DNA from: Nocardioides sp. URHA0032
Lineage (GTDB): Bacteria; Actinomycetota; Actinomycetes; Propionibacteriales; Nocardioidaceae
NCBI RefSeq assembly: GCF_000620645.1
Contig: NZ_JIAV01000020.1
Coordinates: forward strand, 266,991 to 330,990
DNA: 64,000 bases
Direction of reading: 5' to 3'
Positions 33,845 to 41,601 of the stretch are shown piece after piece (the stretch's first letter is position 1; each line of letters starts with the position of its first letter). The notes under the pieces are model-generated. The model ran no database searches. It was given only the letters and a program-made list of their open reading frames with translations, and was not told where the DNA came from. A program made the translations under genes and the position numbers.

Positions 33845-34143
33845 CAGCCCAGCCTCGTGGTGAGCCGGCCGAGCTCGGCGCCGGCGCCGGCGTCCGTGGC
33901 GGAGAAGTCGGCGTCGGCCGACTCGAGCAGGGTCGCCATCGAGCTCAGCCCCTCGAGGACTCGGGCGGCCCCGGCACACCACGCGTCCCACCCCTCGGCG
34001 TACGACGACGCGACAGTGCCCGACCAGGTGCCGAGGAGCGCGTCGACCGACCGGGCCGCGCGGTCCCGGTCGGCGGCGAGCCGCGAGGCGGCGTCGCGCA
34101 GGTCCGCCACGGCCGACCGGAAGGCCTGGTGATCAGTGGTCAT
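33844..34143 (-). CDS. WXG100-like partner protein (99 aa)
   Basis: A 99-residue helical protein with the W-S-G turn in LLGTWSGTVASSYAEGWDAW, another ESAT-6-like fold. It is the first gene of the two-gene unit; its stop overlaps the next start. An in-frame ATG at 34152 would add three residues. Equal length of the two products fits a WXG100 pair. In the same direction and 1.2 kb further lies the toxin-like gene with a similar head region, suggesting that the pair may be chaperones or carriers for it (inference). Confidence 0.7.
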   Translation of the reverse strand: MTTDHQAFRSAVADLRDAASRLAADRDRAARSVDALLGTWSGTVASSYAEGWDAWCAGAARVLEGLSSMATLLESADADFSATDAGAGAELGRLTTRLG

Positions 34144-34222
34144 GGTGCCCATGACCTGACGATGCCCCGTGCCGACGGCCATCGACACGGGGCGCCCGCG
34201 ATCTGTGGAGAACTCCCCGGGC

Positions 34223-35359
34223 TCAGGGCAGCGGGTCGACCTCGTCGTACCCGCCCACGCCGGCGGCCAGCAGCGCCAGGTGGTGGTTGCCGTCGCCGAG
34301 CAGGTGGTCGAGCGCGGTGAGCCGGCTGGTGTAGGACCCGATGGAGTACTCCGCGGTCATGCCGATGCCGCCGTGCAGCTGGATCGCCTCCTGGCCGATG
34401 TGCCGGCCGGCCCGGCTGACCTGCAGGGCCGCCCGCGACGCCGCGACCGACGCCTCCTCGCCCGACGCGTCCGCGAGGACCATCGTCGCCCACACCGCCA
34501 TGCTGCGGGCGAGCTCCAGCGAGACGTACAGGTCGGCCGCGCGGAAGGTCAGCGCCTGGAACGTGTTGAGCGTGACGCCGAACTGCTTGCGGCTCTTGAG
34601 GTACGCCGAGGTGGTCTCCAGCGCCACCTCCATCAGCCCGATCGCCTCGTTGCACGCGGTGATCCGAGCGATGTCGAGCACCCGGGAGACGACCCCGGTG
34701 GCGTCGCCGCCCGAGCCCAGCGGGACCGCGGCGGTGCCGTCGAAGGCGACCCGCGCGGCCCGGCCGCCGTCGTGCGTCGGGTAGCCCTCGCGGGCGGCAT
34801 CGGTGCCCGCGACCACGAACAGCCCGGTGCCGCCGTCCGGCAGCGCCGCGCTCACGACCAGCACGTCGGCGCGGGCGCCCTGGACGACCGGCTCCTTGAC
34901 CCCGCTCAGCGTCCAGGCGTCCCCGGAGGAGGTCGCCTGCACGGCGGTCGCCGAGGGCGACCAGCGCGAGCCCGGCTCGGCGTGCGCGAAGGCGAGCACC
35001 GTCTCGCCGGACGACAGTCCGCCCAGCAGCTCGGTCTTCTGCTCCTCCGAGCCCGCCGCCGCGACCAGTCCGCCGGCCAGCACCACCGAGGTCAGGAACG
35101 GCTCGGGAGCGAGCACCCGGCCCAGCTCCTGCGCCACGATCCCGACCTCGATCGCACCGGCGCCCATGCCGCCGTACTGCTCCTCGAAGGGCAGGCCCAG
35201 CACCCCCATCTCGGCGAGCTGCTGCCAGACCTTGTCGCTGAAGCCCGGCTCCTCGGCGACCGTGCGCCGGCGGTTCTCGAAGTCGGAGTACGCCTTGCCC
35301 ACCAGGCCGCGGACGGCCTCGCGGAGGGCCTGCTGCTCCTCGTCGTACGTGAAGTCCAT
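34223..35359 (-). CDS. Acyl-CoA dehydrogenase (second subunit)
   Basis: A 378-residue FAD-dependent acyl-CoA dehydrogenase. The N-terminal helical domain starts MDFTYDEEQQALREAVRGLV. The FAD/CoA-contact region near the end is GQEAIQLHGGIGMTAEYSIG followed by SYTSRLTALDHLLG. It follows the 384-residue dehydrogenase gene after 10 bp. In actinobacteria such adjacent fadE genes encode alpha2beta2 enzymes acting on steroid side chains or other CoA esters. The middle domain is less conserved here, as in non-catalytic partner subunits, but catalytic assignment is not certain. Confidence 0.88.
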   Translation of the reverse strand: MDFTYDEEQQALREAVRGLVGKAYSDFENRRRTVAEEPGFSDKVWQQLAEMGVLGLPFEEQYGGMGAGAIEVGIVAQELGRVLAPEPFLTSVVLAGGLVAAAGSEEQKTELLGGLSSGETVLAFAHAEPGSRWSPSATAVQATSSGDAWTLSGVKEPVVQGARADVLVVSAALPDGGTGLFVVAGTDAAREGYPTHDGGRAARVAFDGTAAVPLGSGGDATGVVSRVLDIARITACNEAIGLMEVALETTSAYLKSRKQFGVTLNTFQALTFRAADLYVSLELARSMAVWATMVLADASGEEASVAASRAALQVSRAGRHIGQEAIQLHGGIGMTAEYSIGSYTSRLTALDHLLGDGNHHLALLAAGVGGYDEVDPLP

Positions 35360-35369
35360 GCGCTGCTCC

Positions 35370-36524
35370 TCAGAGTCCCAGGATCGTGCGGGCGATGATC
35401 TGGCGCTGCACCTCGTTGGAGCCGCCGTAGATCGAGGCCTTGCGGAAGTTCAGGTACACCGGCGTCGAGCGCCGGGTCCACCACGGCAGGTCGGAGTCGT
35501 CGCCTGCGCCGGAGGCGAGCGAGGCCGGACCGGCGACGTCGACGACCAGCTCGGTGACGGCCTGCTGGAGCTCGGTGCCCTTGAGCTTGAGGACGGAGGA
35601 CGCCGGGTGCGGCTTGCCGTCCGCGGAGTGGGCGACCACCCGCAGCGCCGTGAGCTCGAGGGCGAGCAGCTCGTTCTCCAGCTCGACGATCCGCGCCGCC
35701 AGCAGCGGGTCCTCCTCGAGCATCGGGCCGGCCCACTCCTTGGCCTGCGCGAGCACCCGCTTCGTGGCACCCACCGGTGCGACGCCGACGCGCTCGTTGC
35801 CGAGCAGGAACTTCGCGTAGTCCCAGGCGCGGTTCTCCTCGCCGACCAGGTTCTCGACCGGCACGCGGACGTCGGTGAACCACACCTCGTTGACCTCGTG
35901 GCCGCCGTCGATCAGCTCGATCGGCCGGACCTCGACGCCCGGGGAGGTCATGTCGATGAGCAGCATCGAGATGCCGGCCTGCTTCTTGGCCTCGGGGTCG
36001 GTGCGCACCAGGTTGAAGATCCAGTCGCCGTACTGCCCCAGGGTCGTCCAGGTCTTCTGCCCGTTGACAACGTACTCGTCGCCGTCGCGCACCGCCCGGC
36101 ACTTCAGTGCCGCCAGGTCGGAGCCGGCGTCCGGCTCGGAGAACCCCTGAGACCACCAGATGTCGAGGTTCGCGGTCGGCGGCAGGAACTTCTCCTTCAT
36201 CTCCTGCGAGCCGAACTGCGCGATCACCGGGCCGATCATCGAGGCGTTGAACGCGAGCGGCACCGGCACGTAGGCGCGCTGCATCTCCTCGTGCCAGATG
36301 TGGCGGCGCAGTGGCGACCAGTCCCGGCCACCCCACTCCGTGGGCCAGTTCGGTACGGCGAGGCCGTGCGCGTTCATGACCTGCATGCTCTCCACGAGCT
36401 GCTCGCGGGTGAGCTCGCGCCGGTCGCGCACCGCGTCCCGGATCTCCTGGGGGATCTTCGTGGTGAAGAACTCCCGCATCTCGTCGCGGAACTCGGCGTC
36501 CTCCGCCGACAGCGCCAGCTGCAT
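35370..36524 (-). CDS. Acyl-CoA dehydrogenase (first subunit)
   Basis: A 384-residue acyl-CoA dehydrogenase. Visible are the FAD-binding segment WWSQGFSEPDAGSDLAALKC and the WTTLGQYGDWIFNLVRTD strand, and the C-terminal motif IYGGSNEVQRQIIARTILGL. It is close to the cholesterol side-chain FadE type (large insertion-free, FadE26/34-like). CAGGAGGCC precedes the ATG at 36524. It leads a two-gene operon with the other subunit. A perfect 12-bp palindrome lies 34 bp upstream of the start, so a TetR-type repressor is likely. Confidence 0.9.
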   Translation of the reverse strand: MQLALSAEDAEFRDEMREFFTTKIPQEIRDAVRDRRELTREQLVESMQVMNAHGLAVPNWPTEWGGRDWSPLRRHIWHEEMQRAYVPVPLAFNASMIGPVIAQFGSQEMKEKFLPPTANLDIWWSQGFSEPDAGSDLAALKCRAVRDGDEYVVNGQKTWTTLGQYGDWIFNLVRTDPEAKKQAGISMLLIDMTSPGVEVRPIELIDGGHEVNEVWFTDVRVPVENLVGEENRAWDYAKFLLGNERVGVAPVGATKRVLAQAKEWAGPMLEEDPLLAARIVELENELLALELTALRVVAHSADGKPHPASSVLKLKGTELQQAVTELVVDVAGPASLASGAGDDSDLPWWTRRSTPVYLNFRKASIYGGSNEVQRQIIARTILGL

Positions 36525-36557
36525 GGGTGGCCTCCTGATGGGTCGGTGGGGCCACGT

Positions 36558-36569
36558 TACCGGCCGGTA
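36558..36569. promoter_or_regulatory. Palindromic operator candidate of the acyl-CoA dehydrogenase operon
   Basis: TACCGGCCGGTA is a perfect 12-bp palindrome in the 112-bp gap upstream of the dehydrogenase operon. Its form is like the sites bound by TetR-family regulators of fatty acid and steroid catabolism. It does not match the KstR consensus, so a different regulator is expected. Confidence 0.5.
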
Positions 36570-36636
36570 TGGAGGCGCGCCTCGACCGGCCGGGGACTGG
36601 AAGCCATTCCGTCCGACGGCCTGCCGGGGACTGCGG

Positions 36637-37530
36637 CTACGACAGGCGCGGGACGAGCAGGTCGGCGAGGCCGATCCGGGAGAGGAACTGCTCGCGGACC
36701 CGGTCGCCGAGCAGGTTGACCTCCTCGGCGCCGTCACCCACCGGGTCGACGTGGACCCGGAACGGCCGGCGACCCTTCGGCAGGTCGACGACCCGGACGA
36801 TCTCCCGGGCGACCTCGGTCGGGTCGGCGGACTCCGGGGCGAGCTCGGCGAGGCGCGCCGCGACCTGGTCGAGCAGCCCGGCGTACCGGGTCTCATAGGC
36901 GGCGGCGGTCCCGGCGTCCGTCGGCCCTCCGGCGTGGGCGAAGTGGTTGGTGCCGGTCGTGAACGAGCCCGGGACCACGATGGTGGTGTCGATCCCGAAG
37001 CGGGCGAGCTCGGCGGCGTAGCTCACCGCGAGGGCGTCCTCGGCGGCCTTGGCGGCGAAGTACGGCGCCAGGTACGGCGGAGTGCCGCCGCGGCTGCTGG
37101 AGGAGCCGACCCAGACGAGCAGGCCGTCGCCGCGAGCCCGAAGGTGCGGAAGCACCGCGCGGTTGACCCGCTGGGTGGAGAGCACGTTCACGTCGTAGAC
37201 CTCCGCGAGCTCCTCGGGGGTGAAGGCCTCGGCCGGTCCCAGGACCATGTGCCCGGCGTTGTGAACCACCACGTCCAGGCGACCCGCGTCCTCGAGGACC
37301 TCCTTCACGGCGGCGTCGACGGAGGTCTGGTCACTCACGTCCATCTCGACGGCGCGGGCCTCGACCCGGTGCGTGCCGGCGTACTCGGCGAGCTCGGCGA
37401 CCGCCGGGGCGTTGCGGGCGGTGGTGCCGCGCATCCCGGCGTAGACCCGGTGACCCGCGTCAGCCAGCGCCCGGGTGGTCATCGCGCCGAAGCCGCTCGA
37501 CGCGCCGGTGACGACGATGTTCTTCTGCAC
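36637..37530 (-). CDS. Short-chain dehydrogenase/reductase
   Basis: A 297-residue classical SDR. The cofactor motif is VVTGASSGFGAMTTRA at the N-terminus; the acidic MDVSD gives the adenine site and VVHNAGHM the NAG motif. Catalytic Ser is in VWVGSSSSRGG, and Tyr-x3-Lys in PYFAAKAAED. A long C-terminal region (NHFAHAGGPTDAG onward) covers the substrate site. Preference for NADP is suggested by the Arg after the second strand (AGMRGT). Substrate unknown. It lies 49 bp downstream of the next SDR gene, possibly in one transcript. Confidence 0.9.
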   Translation of the reverse strand: MQKNIVVTGASSGFGAMTTRALADAGHRVYAGMRGTTARNAPAVAELAEYAGTHRVEARAVEMDVSDQTSVDAAVKEVLEDAGRLDVVVHNAGHMVLGPAEAFTPEELAEVYDVNVLSTQRVNRAVLPHLRARGDGLLVWVGSSSSRGGTPPYLAPYFAAKAAEDALAVSYAAELARFGIDTTIVVPGSFTTGTNHFAHAGGPTDAGTAAAYETRYAGLLDQVAARLAELAPESADPTEVAREIVRVVDLPKGRRPFRVHVDPVGDGAEEVNLLGDRVREQFLSRIGLADLLVPRLS

Positions 37531-37579
37531 GAGCTCTCTCCTCGGGGGCTGGTGACGTGCCGGGAATCGCGGGTGCCGC

Positions 37580-38338
37580 TCAGGCGATGCCGCCGTTGAC
37601 GTAGATCACCTGGCCGTTGACCCAGCGGCCCGGGCCGGCGAGGAAGGCGACGGTCTCGGCGATGTCCTCCGGGGTCCCCAGCCGCTGCGTCGGCGACATG
37701 TTCGCCAGGCGGTCGAGCGTCGCCTGGTCCTTGCCCTCGAAGAACAGCGGCGTGGCGGTCGGGCCCGGGGCGACGGCGTTGACGGTGATGTCGCGCCCGC
37801 GCATCTCCTTCGCCAGGATCATGGTGATCGCGTCCACGGCGCCCTTGGTGGCCGCGTAGCCGGTGTAGGTCGGGAAGGCGAGCTTGACCACCGACGAGGA
37901 GAAGTTGACGATCGCGCCGCCGCGGCGCAGCCGACGAGCGGCCTGCTGGTTCACGACGAAGGTGCCGCGGATGTTGGTGCGATGCATCCGGTCCAGGTCG
38001 TCCAGGCTGAGCTCGGCCAGCGGCGACAGCAGCATGATGCCGGCGGTGTGCACCACGACGTCGATCCCGCCGTGCTGCTCCTCGGCGCTGGCGAACAGGT
38101 CCTCGACCTGGTGCTCGTCCGCGACGTCGGCCTGGAAGATGCTGGCAGAGCCTCCCGCGTCCGTGATCGACGAGGCAACCTCCTCGGCGTGCGCGGGGTT
38201 GCCGGCGTAGTGCACCACCACGCTGATCCCGTCGGCGGCAAGTCGCTGCGACACGACGCGCCCGATCCCTCCTGATCCGCCCGTGACGATGGCTACGCGT
38301 GGGTCGCCGCTGCTGGTGTTGGTGGTCGGGCTGGACAT
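37580..38338 (-). CDS. Short-chain dehydrogenase/reductase (FabG-like)
   Basis: A 252-residue classical SDR: IVTGGSGGIGRVVSQRLA (cofactor), VVHTAGIM (NAG-type motif), NFSSSVVKLAFPTYTGYAAT followed by KGA (Ser...Tyr-x3-Lys), and a C-terminal FLAGPGRWVNGQVIYVNGGI that is typical of FabG-like reductases. It probably oxidises or reduces a hydroxyl/keto group in a small molecule. It precedes the other SDR gene. The gap upstream holds the palindrome GCTGACGTCAGC. Confidence 0.92.
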   Translation of the reverse strand: MSSPTTNTSSGDPRVAIVTGGSGGIGRVVSQRLAADGISVVVHYAGNPAHAEEVASSITDAGGSASIFQADVADEHQVEDLFASAEEQHGGIDVVVHTAGIMLLSPLAELSLDDLDRMHRTNIRGTFVVNQQAARRLRRGGAIVNFSSSVVKLAFPTYTGYAATKGAVDAITMILAKEMRGRDITVNAVAPGPTATPLFFEGKDQATLDRLANMSPTQRLGTPEDIAETVAFLAGPGRWVNGQVIYVNGGIA

Positions 38339-38375
38339 GCGGGCTTCCTCCTCGGGCGCACGGGCAGGACCTTGA

Positions 38376-38387
38376 GCTGACGTCAGC
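38376..38387. promoter_or_regulatory. 12-bp palindrome upstream of the SDR pair
   Basis: GCTGACGTCAGC is a perfect palindrome 38 bp from the SDR start, in the 178-bp gap shared with the divergent secreted-protein gene. No regulator gene is adjacent. The rest of the gap shows only the TACAGT hexamer (38505-38510) of the divergent gene. Confidence 0.4.
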
Positions 38388-38516
38388 CTCGTCGCGGTCC
38401 GGGCGGCTTCGCATCAGCCACTGGCCAGCGCGCACACTCGGCCACCGGCTCGGCAGGTCCGGACCCACCCCGAGCGCCTCCCCGTGATCGGGGCCCGCGC
38501 TCCGTACAGTGCTGGA

Positions 38517-39032
38517 GTGCGACGCTTCCTCCCTTCCCCAGCCCTCGTCGTGGCGACCCTGGCCCTGGTCCTCTCCCTGGGCGGCGTGAGCTACGCCGCC
38601 GCGAAGATCGGCACCCGCGACATCGCCAACGACGCCATCATCAGCGTCAAGGTCAAGGACGGCTCGATCCAGCCGGCCGACCTCGGCCCCGCGGTCGCGA
38701 GGGCCATGCAGGTCCGCGCCTACACCAGCGTCGTGATCAGCCCGACGATGGCGATCGACACGACCCGGAGCAAGGGCTTCGCGACGGTGACGCGCCCCTC
38801 GACCGGGATCTACTGCCTGACGCTGGACGACAGCATCGACGCCTCCAGCACGGCGCCCGTGGTGACCGTCGACTGGGACAACTCATCCGGCAACAACCTG
38901 TCGGCGTTCGTCTCCAAGTCCGCCCACGACTGCCCGGCCGGGACCGACCTCGGCGTACGGACCTACGCGTTCAAGGCCGGCACGGCGAACGCGCTCACGA
39001 ACATCGTCGCGTTCACCGTCGTCGTCCCCTAG
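38517..39032 (+). CDS. Secreted protein sharing the N-terminal motif of the collagen-like protein
   Basis: A 171-residue protein with an N-terminal signal/anchor (RFLPSPALVVATLALVLSLG), then DIANDAIISVKVKDGSIQPA followed by DLG, which matches the I-K-D-G-T...D-V-K-D-G-T...A-D-L segment of the product at 230-1054. The rest (~100 residues, two Cys in YCLTLD and HDCPAG) is probably beta-rich. The GTG at 38517 lies 6 nt after TACAGT, a leaderless arrangement. Function unknown; likely extracellular. Confidence 0.75.
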   Translation: MRRFLPSPALVVATLALVLSLGGVSYAAAKIGTRDIANDAIISVKVKDGSIQPADLGPAVARAMQVRAYTSVVISPTMAIDTTRSKGFATVTRPSTGIYCLTLDDSIDASSTAPVVTVDWDNSSGNNLSAFVSKSAHDCPAGTDLGVRTYAFKAGTANALTNIVAFTVVVP

Positions 39033-39638
39033 GTGCGGCGGCTCGTCGACACCCGGACACCGCGGCACCCCGCTGCCGCGGTCCTGGTGCTGCACGGCGG
39101 CGCCAGCCGGGACGACCGGCCCGACGTCAGCCCCGCCCAGCTCTCGGTGCTGCGGATGGTCCCGGTCGCCCGCCGGGTCGCACGCGCGGGGCGCGGCCGG
39201 CTGGCGGTGCACCGGCTGCTGAACTCCACGCGCGGCTGGGGGACCTCCACCACACCCGTCGACGACGTCCGGTGGGCGCTCGGCGAGCTGCAGGAGAGGT
39301 ACGGCGACCTGCCGGTCGGCCTGGTCGGACACTCGCTGGGCGGCCGGGCCGCGCTGCTCGCCGGCGGCGAGCCGGCGGTCCGCTGCGTGGTCGCGCTCAA
39401 CCCGTGGGTCTACCCGGACGACGACGCGGACCTCACCGGCCGTGCCGTGCTGGTCGTGCACGGGACCGAGGACCGGGTGGCCTCGATCGGTCGCTCCCGC
39501 ACGGTCGCCGCGCGCCTGGGCCGGCGTACCGACGTCGAGCTGCGCGAGGTCCCGGGCGGCACCCACGCGATGCTGCAGCGGCGCGGCGAGTTCGACGGCG
39601 CGGCCGCGACGTTCCTCGCGGAGCACCTGCTCGGCTAA
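39033..39638 (+). CDS. Alpha/beta hydrolase
   Basis: A 201-residue alpha/beta hydrolase. The strand-turn AVLVLHGGASRD gives the oxyanion region, nucleophile Ser lies in GLVGHSLGGRAALLAGG, Asp in VHGTEDRVAS and His in GGTHAML. It resembles dienelactone hydrolase-like/prolyl oligopeptidase-type esterases. The GTG start follows the stop of the secreted-protein gene with no gap. The stop codon TAA is part of the -10-like TAACGT of the gluconokinase gene. Confidence 0.85.
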   Translation: MRRLVDTRTPRHPAAAVLVLHGGASRDDRPDVSPAQLSVLRMVPVARRVARAGRGRLAVHRLLNSTRGWGTSTTPVDDVRWALGELQERYGDLPVGLVGHSLGGRAALLAGGEPAVRCVVALNPWVYPDDDADLTGRAVLVVHGTEDRVASIGRSRTVAARLGRRTDVELREVPGGTHAMLQRRGEFDGAAATFLAEHLLG

Positions 39639-39647
39639 CGTGGCGAC

Positions 39648-40148
39648 ATGCCGCCTCCTCTCGTGGTGATGGGTGTGTCAGGGTCGGGCAAGTCGACCGT
39701 CGGCGCTGCTCTGGCGCAGCGGCTCCGGGTGCCGTTCGAGGACGCCGACGACCTGCACCCGCCGGCCAACATCGCCAAGATGTCGGCGGGGCACGCGCTC
39801 GACGACCACGACCGGTACCCGTGGCTGGAGAAGGTCGGGGAGTGGCTCGCGGCGCACCCGGACGGCGGCGTGATGAGCTGCTCCGCGCTCAAGCGGAAGT
39901 ACCGCGACCAGCTGCGCCACCACGCGCCGCACCTGCGGTTCGTCCTGCTGGAAGGCTCCTTCGAGGTGATCTCGCGTCGGCAGGCGAGCCGGCCCGGCCA
40001 TTTCATGCCCGCGTCATTGCTGCGGTCGCAGTTCGCGACCCTCGAGCAGCTCCAGCCCGACGAGGACGGGGTGGTCATCGACGTCGATCAGAGTGTCGAT
40101 GCCATCGTCGAGGGGTACGTAAGGGGAACGCACCTCGAGGAGAACTGA
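39648..40148 (+). CDS. gntK: Gluconokinase
   Basis: A 166-residue carbohydrate kinase that phosphorylates D-gluconate to 6-phosphogluconate. The P-loop is VVMGVSGSGKSTVGAAL. Family motifs FEDADDLHPPANIAKMSAGH and ALKRKYRDQLR and the lid RPGHFMPASLL are intact. The ATG at 39648 is 6 nt after TAACGT, so the mRNA is probably leaderless. It overlaps gntP by one base (TGATG); together they form a gluconate uptake and entry module feeding the pentose phosphate pathway. No GntR regulator is beside it. Confidence 0.95.
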   Translation: MPPPLVVMGVSGSGKSTVGAALAQRLRVPFEDADDLHPPANIAKMSAGHALDDHDRYPWLEKVGEWLAAHPDGGVMSCSALKRKYRDQLRHHAPHLRFVLLEGSFEVISRRQASRPGHFMPASLLRSQFATLEQLQPDEDGVVIDVDQSVDAIVEGYVRGTHLEEN

Positions 40149-41503
40149 TGGACCTCACCGAGCCGGTCGCAGCCGGCTGGCAGCTGATCACCGCCGCGCT
40201 CGTCGCGATCGCGCTGATCGTCGTGCTGATCACGCTCGTCAAGATGCACCCGTTCCTGGCCCTGATCCTGGGCGGCCTGACGGTCGGCATCCTGGCCGGG
40301 CAGAACGTCAGCGACGTGCTCGTCTCGTTCACCACCGGCTTCGGCACGACGGCCGCCGGCGTCGGCGCGCTGATCGCGCTCGGCGCCATGTTCGCCAAGC
40401 TGCTCGCCGACTCCGGCGGCGCGGACCAGATCGTCGACACGATCGTCGGCCGGGCGTCCGGGCGGCTGCTGCCGTGGGCGATGGCCCTGGTCGGCGCGAT
40501 CATCGGCCTGCCGATGTTCTTCGAGATCGGCCTCGTGCTGCTGATGCCGGTGATCTACCTGGTCGCCCGGCGCGCCCGGGTCTCGCTGATCACCGTCGGC
40601 ATCCCCGCGCTGGCGGGCCTCTCCGCGATGCACGGCTTCGTGCCGCCGCACCCCGGGCCGGTCATCGCGATCCAGAACCTCGACGCGAACCTCGGCGTGA
40701 CCCTGGGCCTCGGCATCGTGGTCGCGATCCCGACGATCATCGTCGCGGGCCCCTTGTTCGGGGTGCTGGCCGGCCGGTGGGTCGTCGTCGAGCCGCCGAC
40801 CACGTGGGAGCGAGAGGATCGCGAGGACATCCGGCGCCCGTCGTTCGGGATCACGCTCGCCACCGTGTTGCTCCCGGTGGTGCTGATGCTCGGCAAGGCG
40901 ATCCTCGACATCGTCATCGACGACCCGGAGAACAACGTCCAGCAGGTCGGCGACGTGATCGGCAACCCGTTCATCGCGCTGCTGATCGCGGTCCTGGTCG
41001 CGATGCTGACCTTCGGCGTCGGCACCGGGATGGACCGGGCGCGGATCTCGACGTCGGTCTCGGAGGCGCTCCCGCCGATCGCCGGGATCCTGCTGATCGT
41101 GTCCGCGGGTGGCGGCTTCAAGCAGGTGCTCGTCGACACCGGCATCGGCACCCTGCTCGCCGACTGGGCCAAGGGCGCGAACGTCTCGGTGCTCCTGCTG
41201 GCGTGGGTGCTCGCCGTGCTGATCCGCCTGGCCACCGGCTCCGCCACCGTCGCGACGATCACCGCGAGCTCGCTGATGGTCGGCCTGGTGCAGGGCCTCC
41301 CGACCGGTGAGGTGTCGCTCGTGGTGCTCGCGGTCGGCGCCGGATCCCTGTTCTTCTCGCACGTGAACGACGCGGGCTTCTGGCTGGTCAAGGAGTACTT
41401 CGGCATGACCGTCGGCCAGACCGTGAAGTCCTGGTCCCTGATGGAGACCGTGCTGTCGGTGACCGGGCTCCTGGCCGTCCTGCTGCTCGGGGTGTTCGTG
41501 TAG
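40148..41503 (+). CDS. gntP: GntP-family gluconate permease
   Basis: A 451-residue permease with about 12-14 helices of the GntP family (gluconate:H+ symport). Typical segments include KMHPFLALILGGLTVGILAG, FFEIGLVLLMPVIYLVAR, MHGFVPPHPGPVIAI and the C-terminal FFSHVNDAGFWLVKEYFGM. Co-translation with gluconokinase makes gluconate the probable substrate. A 98-bp gap follows, with nothing recognisable in it. Confidence 0.94.
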   Translation: MDLTEPVAAGWQLITAALVAIALIVVLITLVKMHPFLALILGGLTVGILAGQNVSDVLVSFTTGFGTTAAGVGALIALGAMFAKLLADSGGADQIVDTIVGRASGRLLPWAMALVGAIIGLPMFFEIGLVLLMPVIYLVARRARVSLITVGIPALAGLSAMHGFVPPHPGPVIAIQNLDANLGVTLGLGIVVAIPTIIVAGPLFGVLAGRWVVVEPPTTWEREDREDIRRPSFGITLATVLLPVVLMLGKAILDIVIDDPENNVQQVGDVIGNPFIALLIAVLVAMLTFGVGTGMDRARISTSVSEALPPIAGILLIVSAGGGFKQVLVDTGIGTLLADWAKGANVSVLLLAWVLAVLIRLATGSATVATITASSLMVGLVQGLPTGEVSLVVLAVGAGSLFFSHVNDAGFWLVKEYFGMTVGQTVKSWSLMETVLSVTGLLAVLLLGVFV

Positions 41504-41601
41504 CGGTACCTCCGCCCCGGTGAGCACGCCGGACCGACCAGCCCGGGACCCGGCCGGGACGCCGCGATCGAGCAGGTCGAGGGCGCCCGGCGGGACGGCG
41601 A

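Noticed and set aside
36558..36569. KstR box at the acyl-CoA dehydrogenase operon
   Set aside because: The palindrome TACCGGCCGGTA lacks the AAC...GTT half-sites of the KstR consensus.
41504..41601. Short ORFs after gntP
   Set aside because: Frames here are arbitrary, without starts, ribosome sites or protein-like composition.
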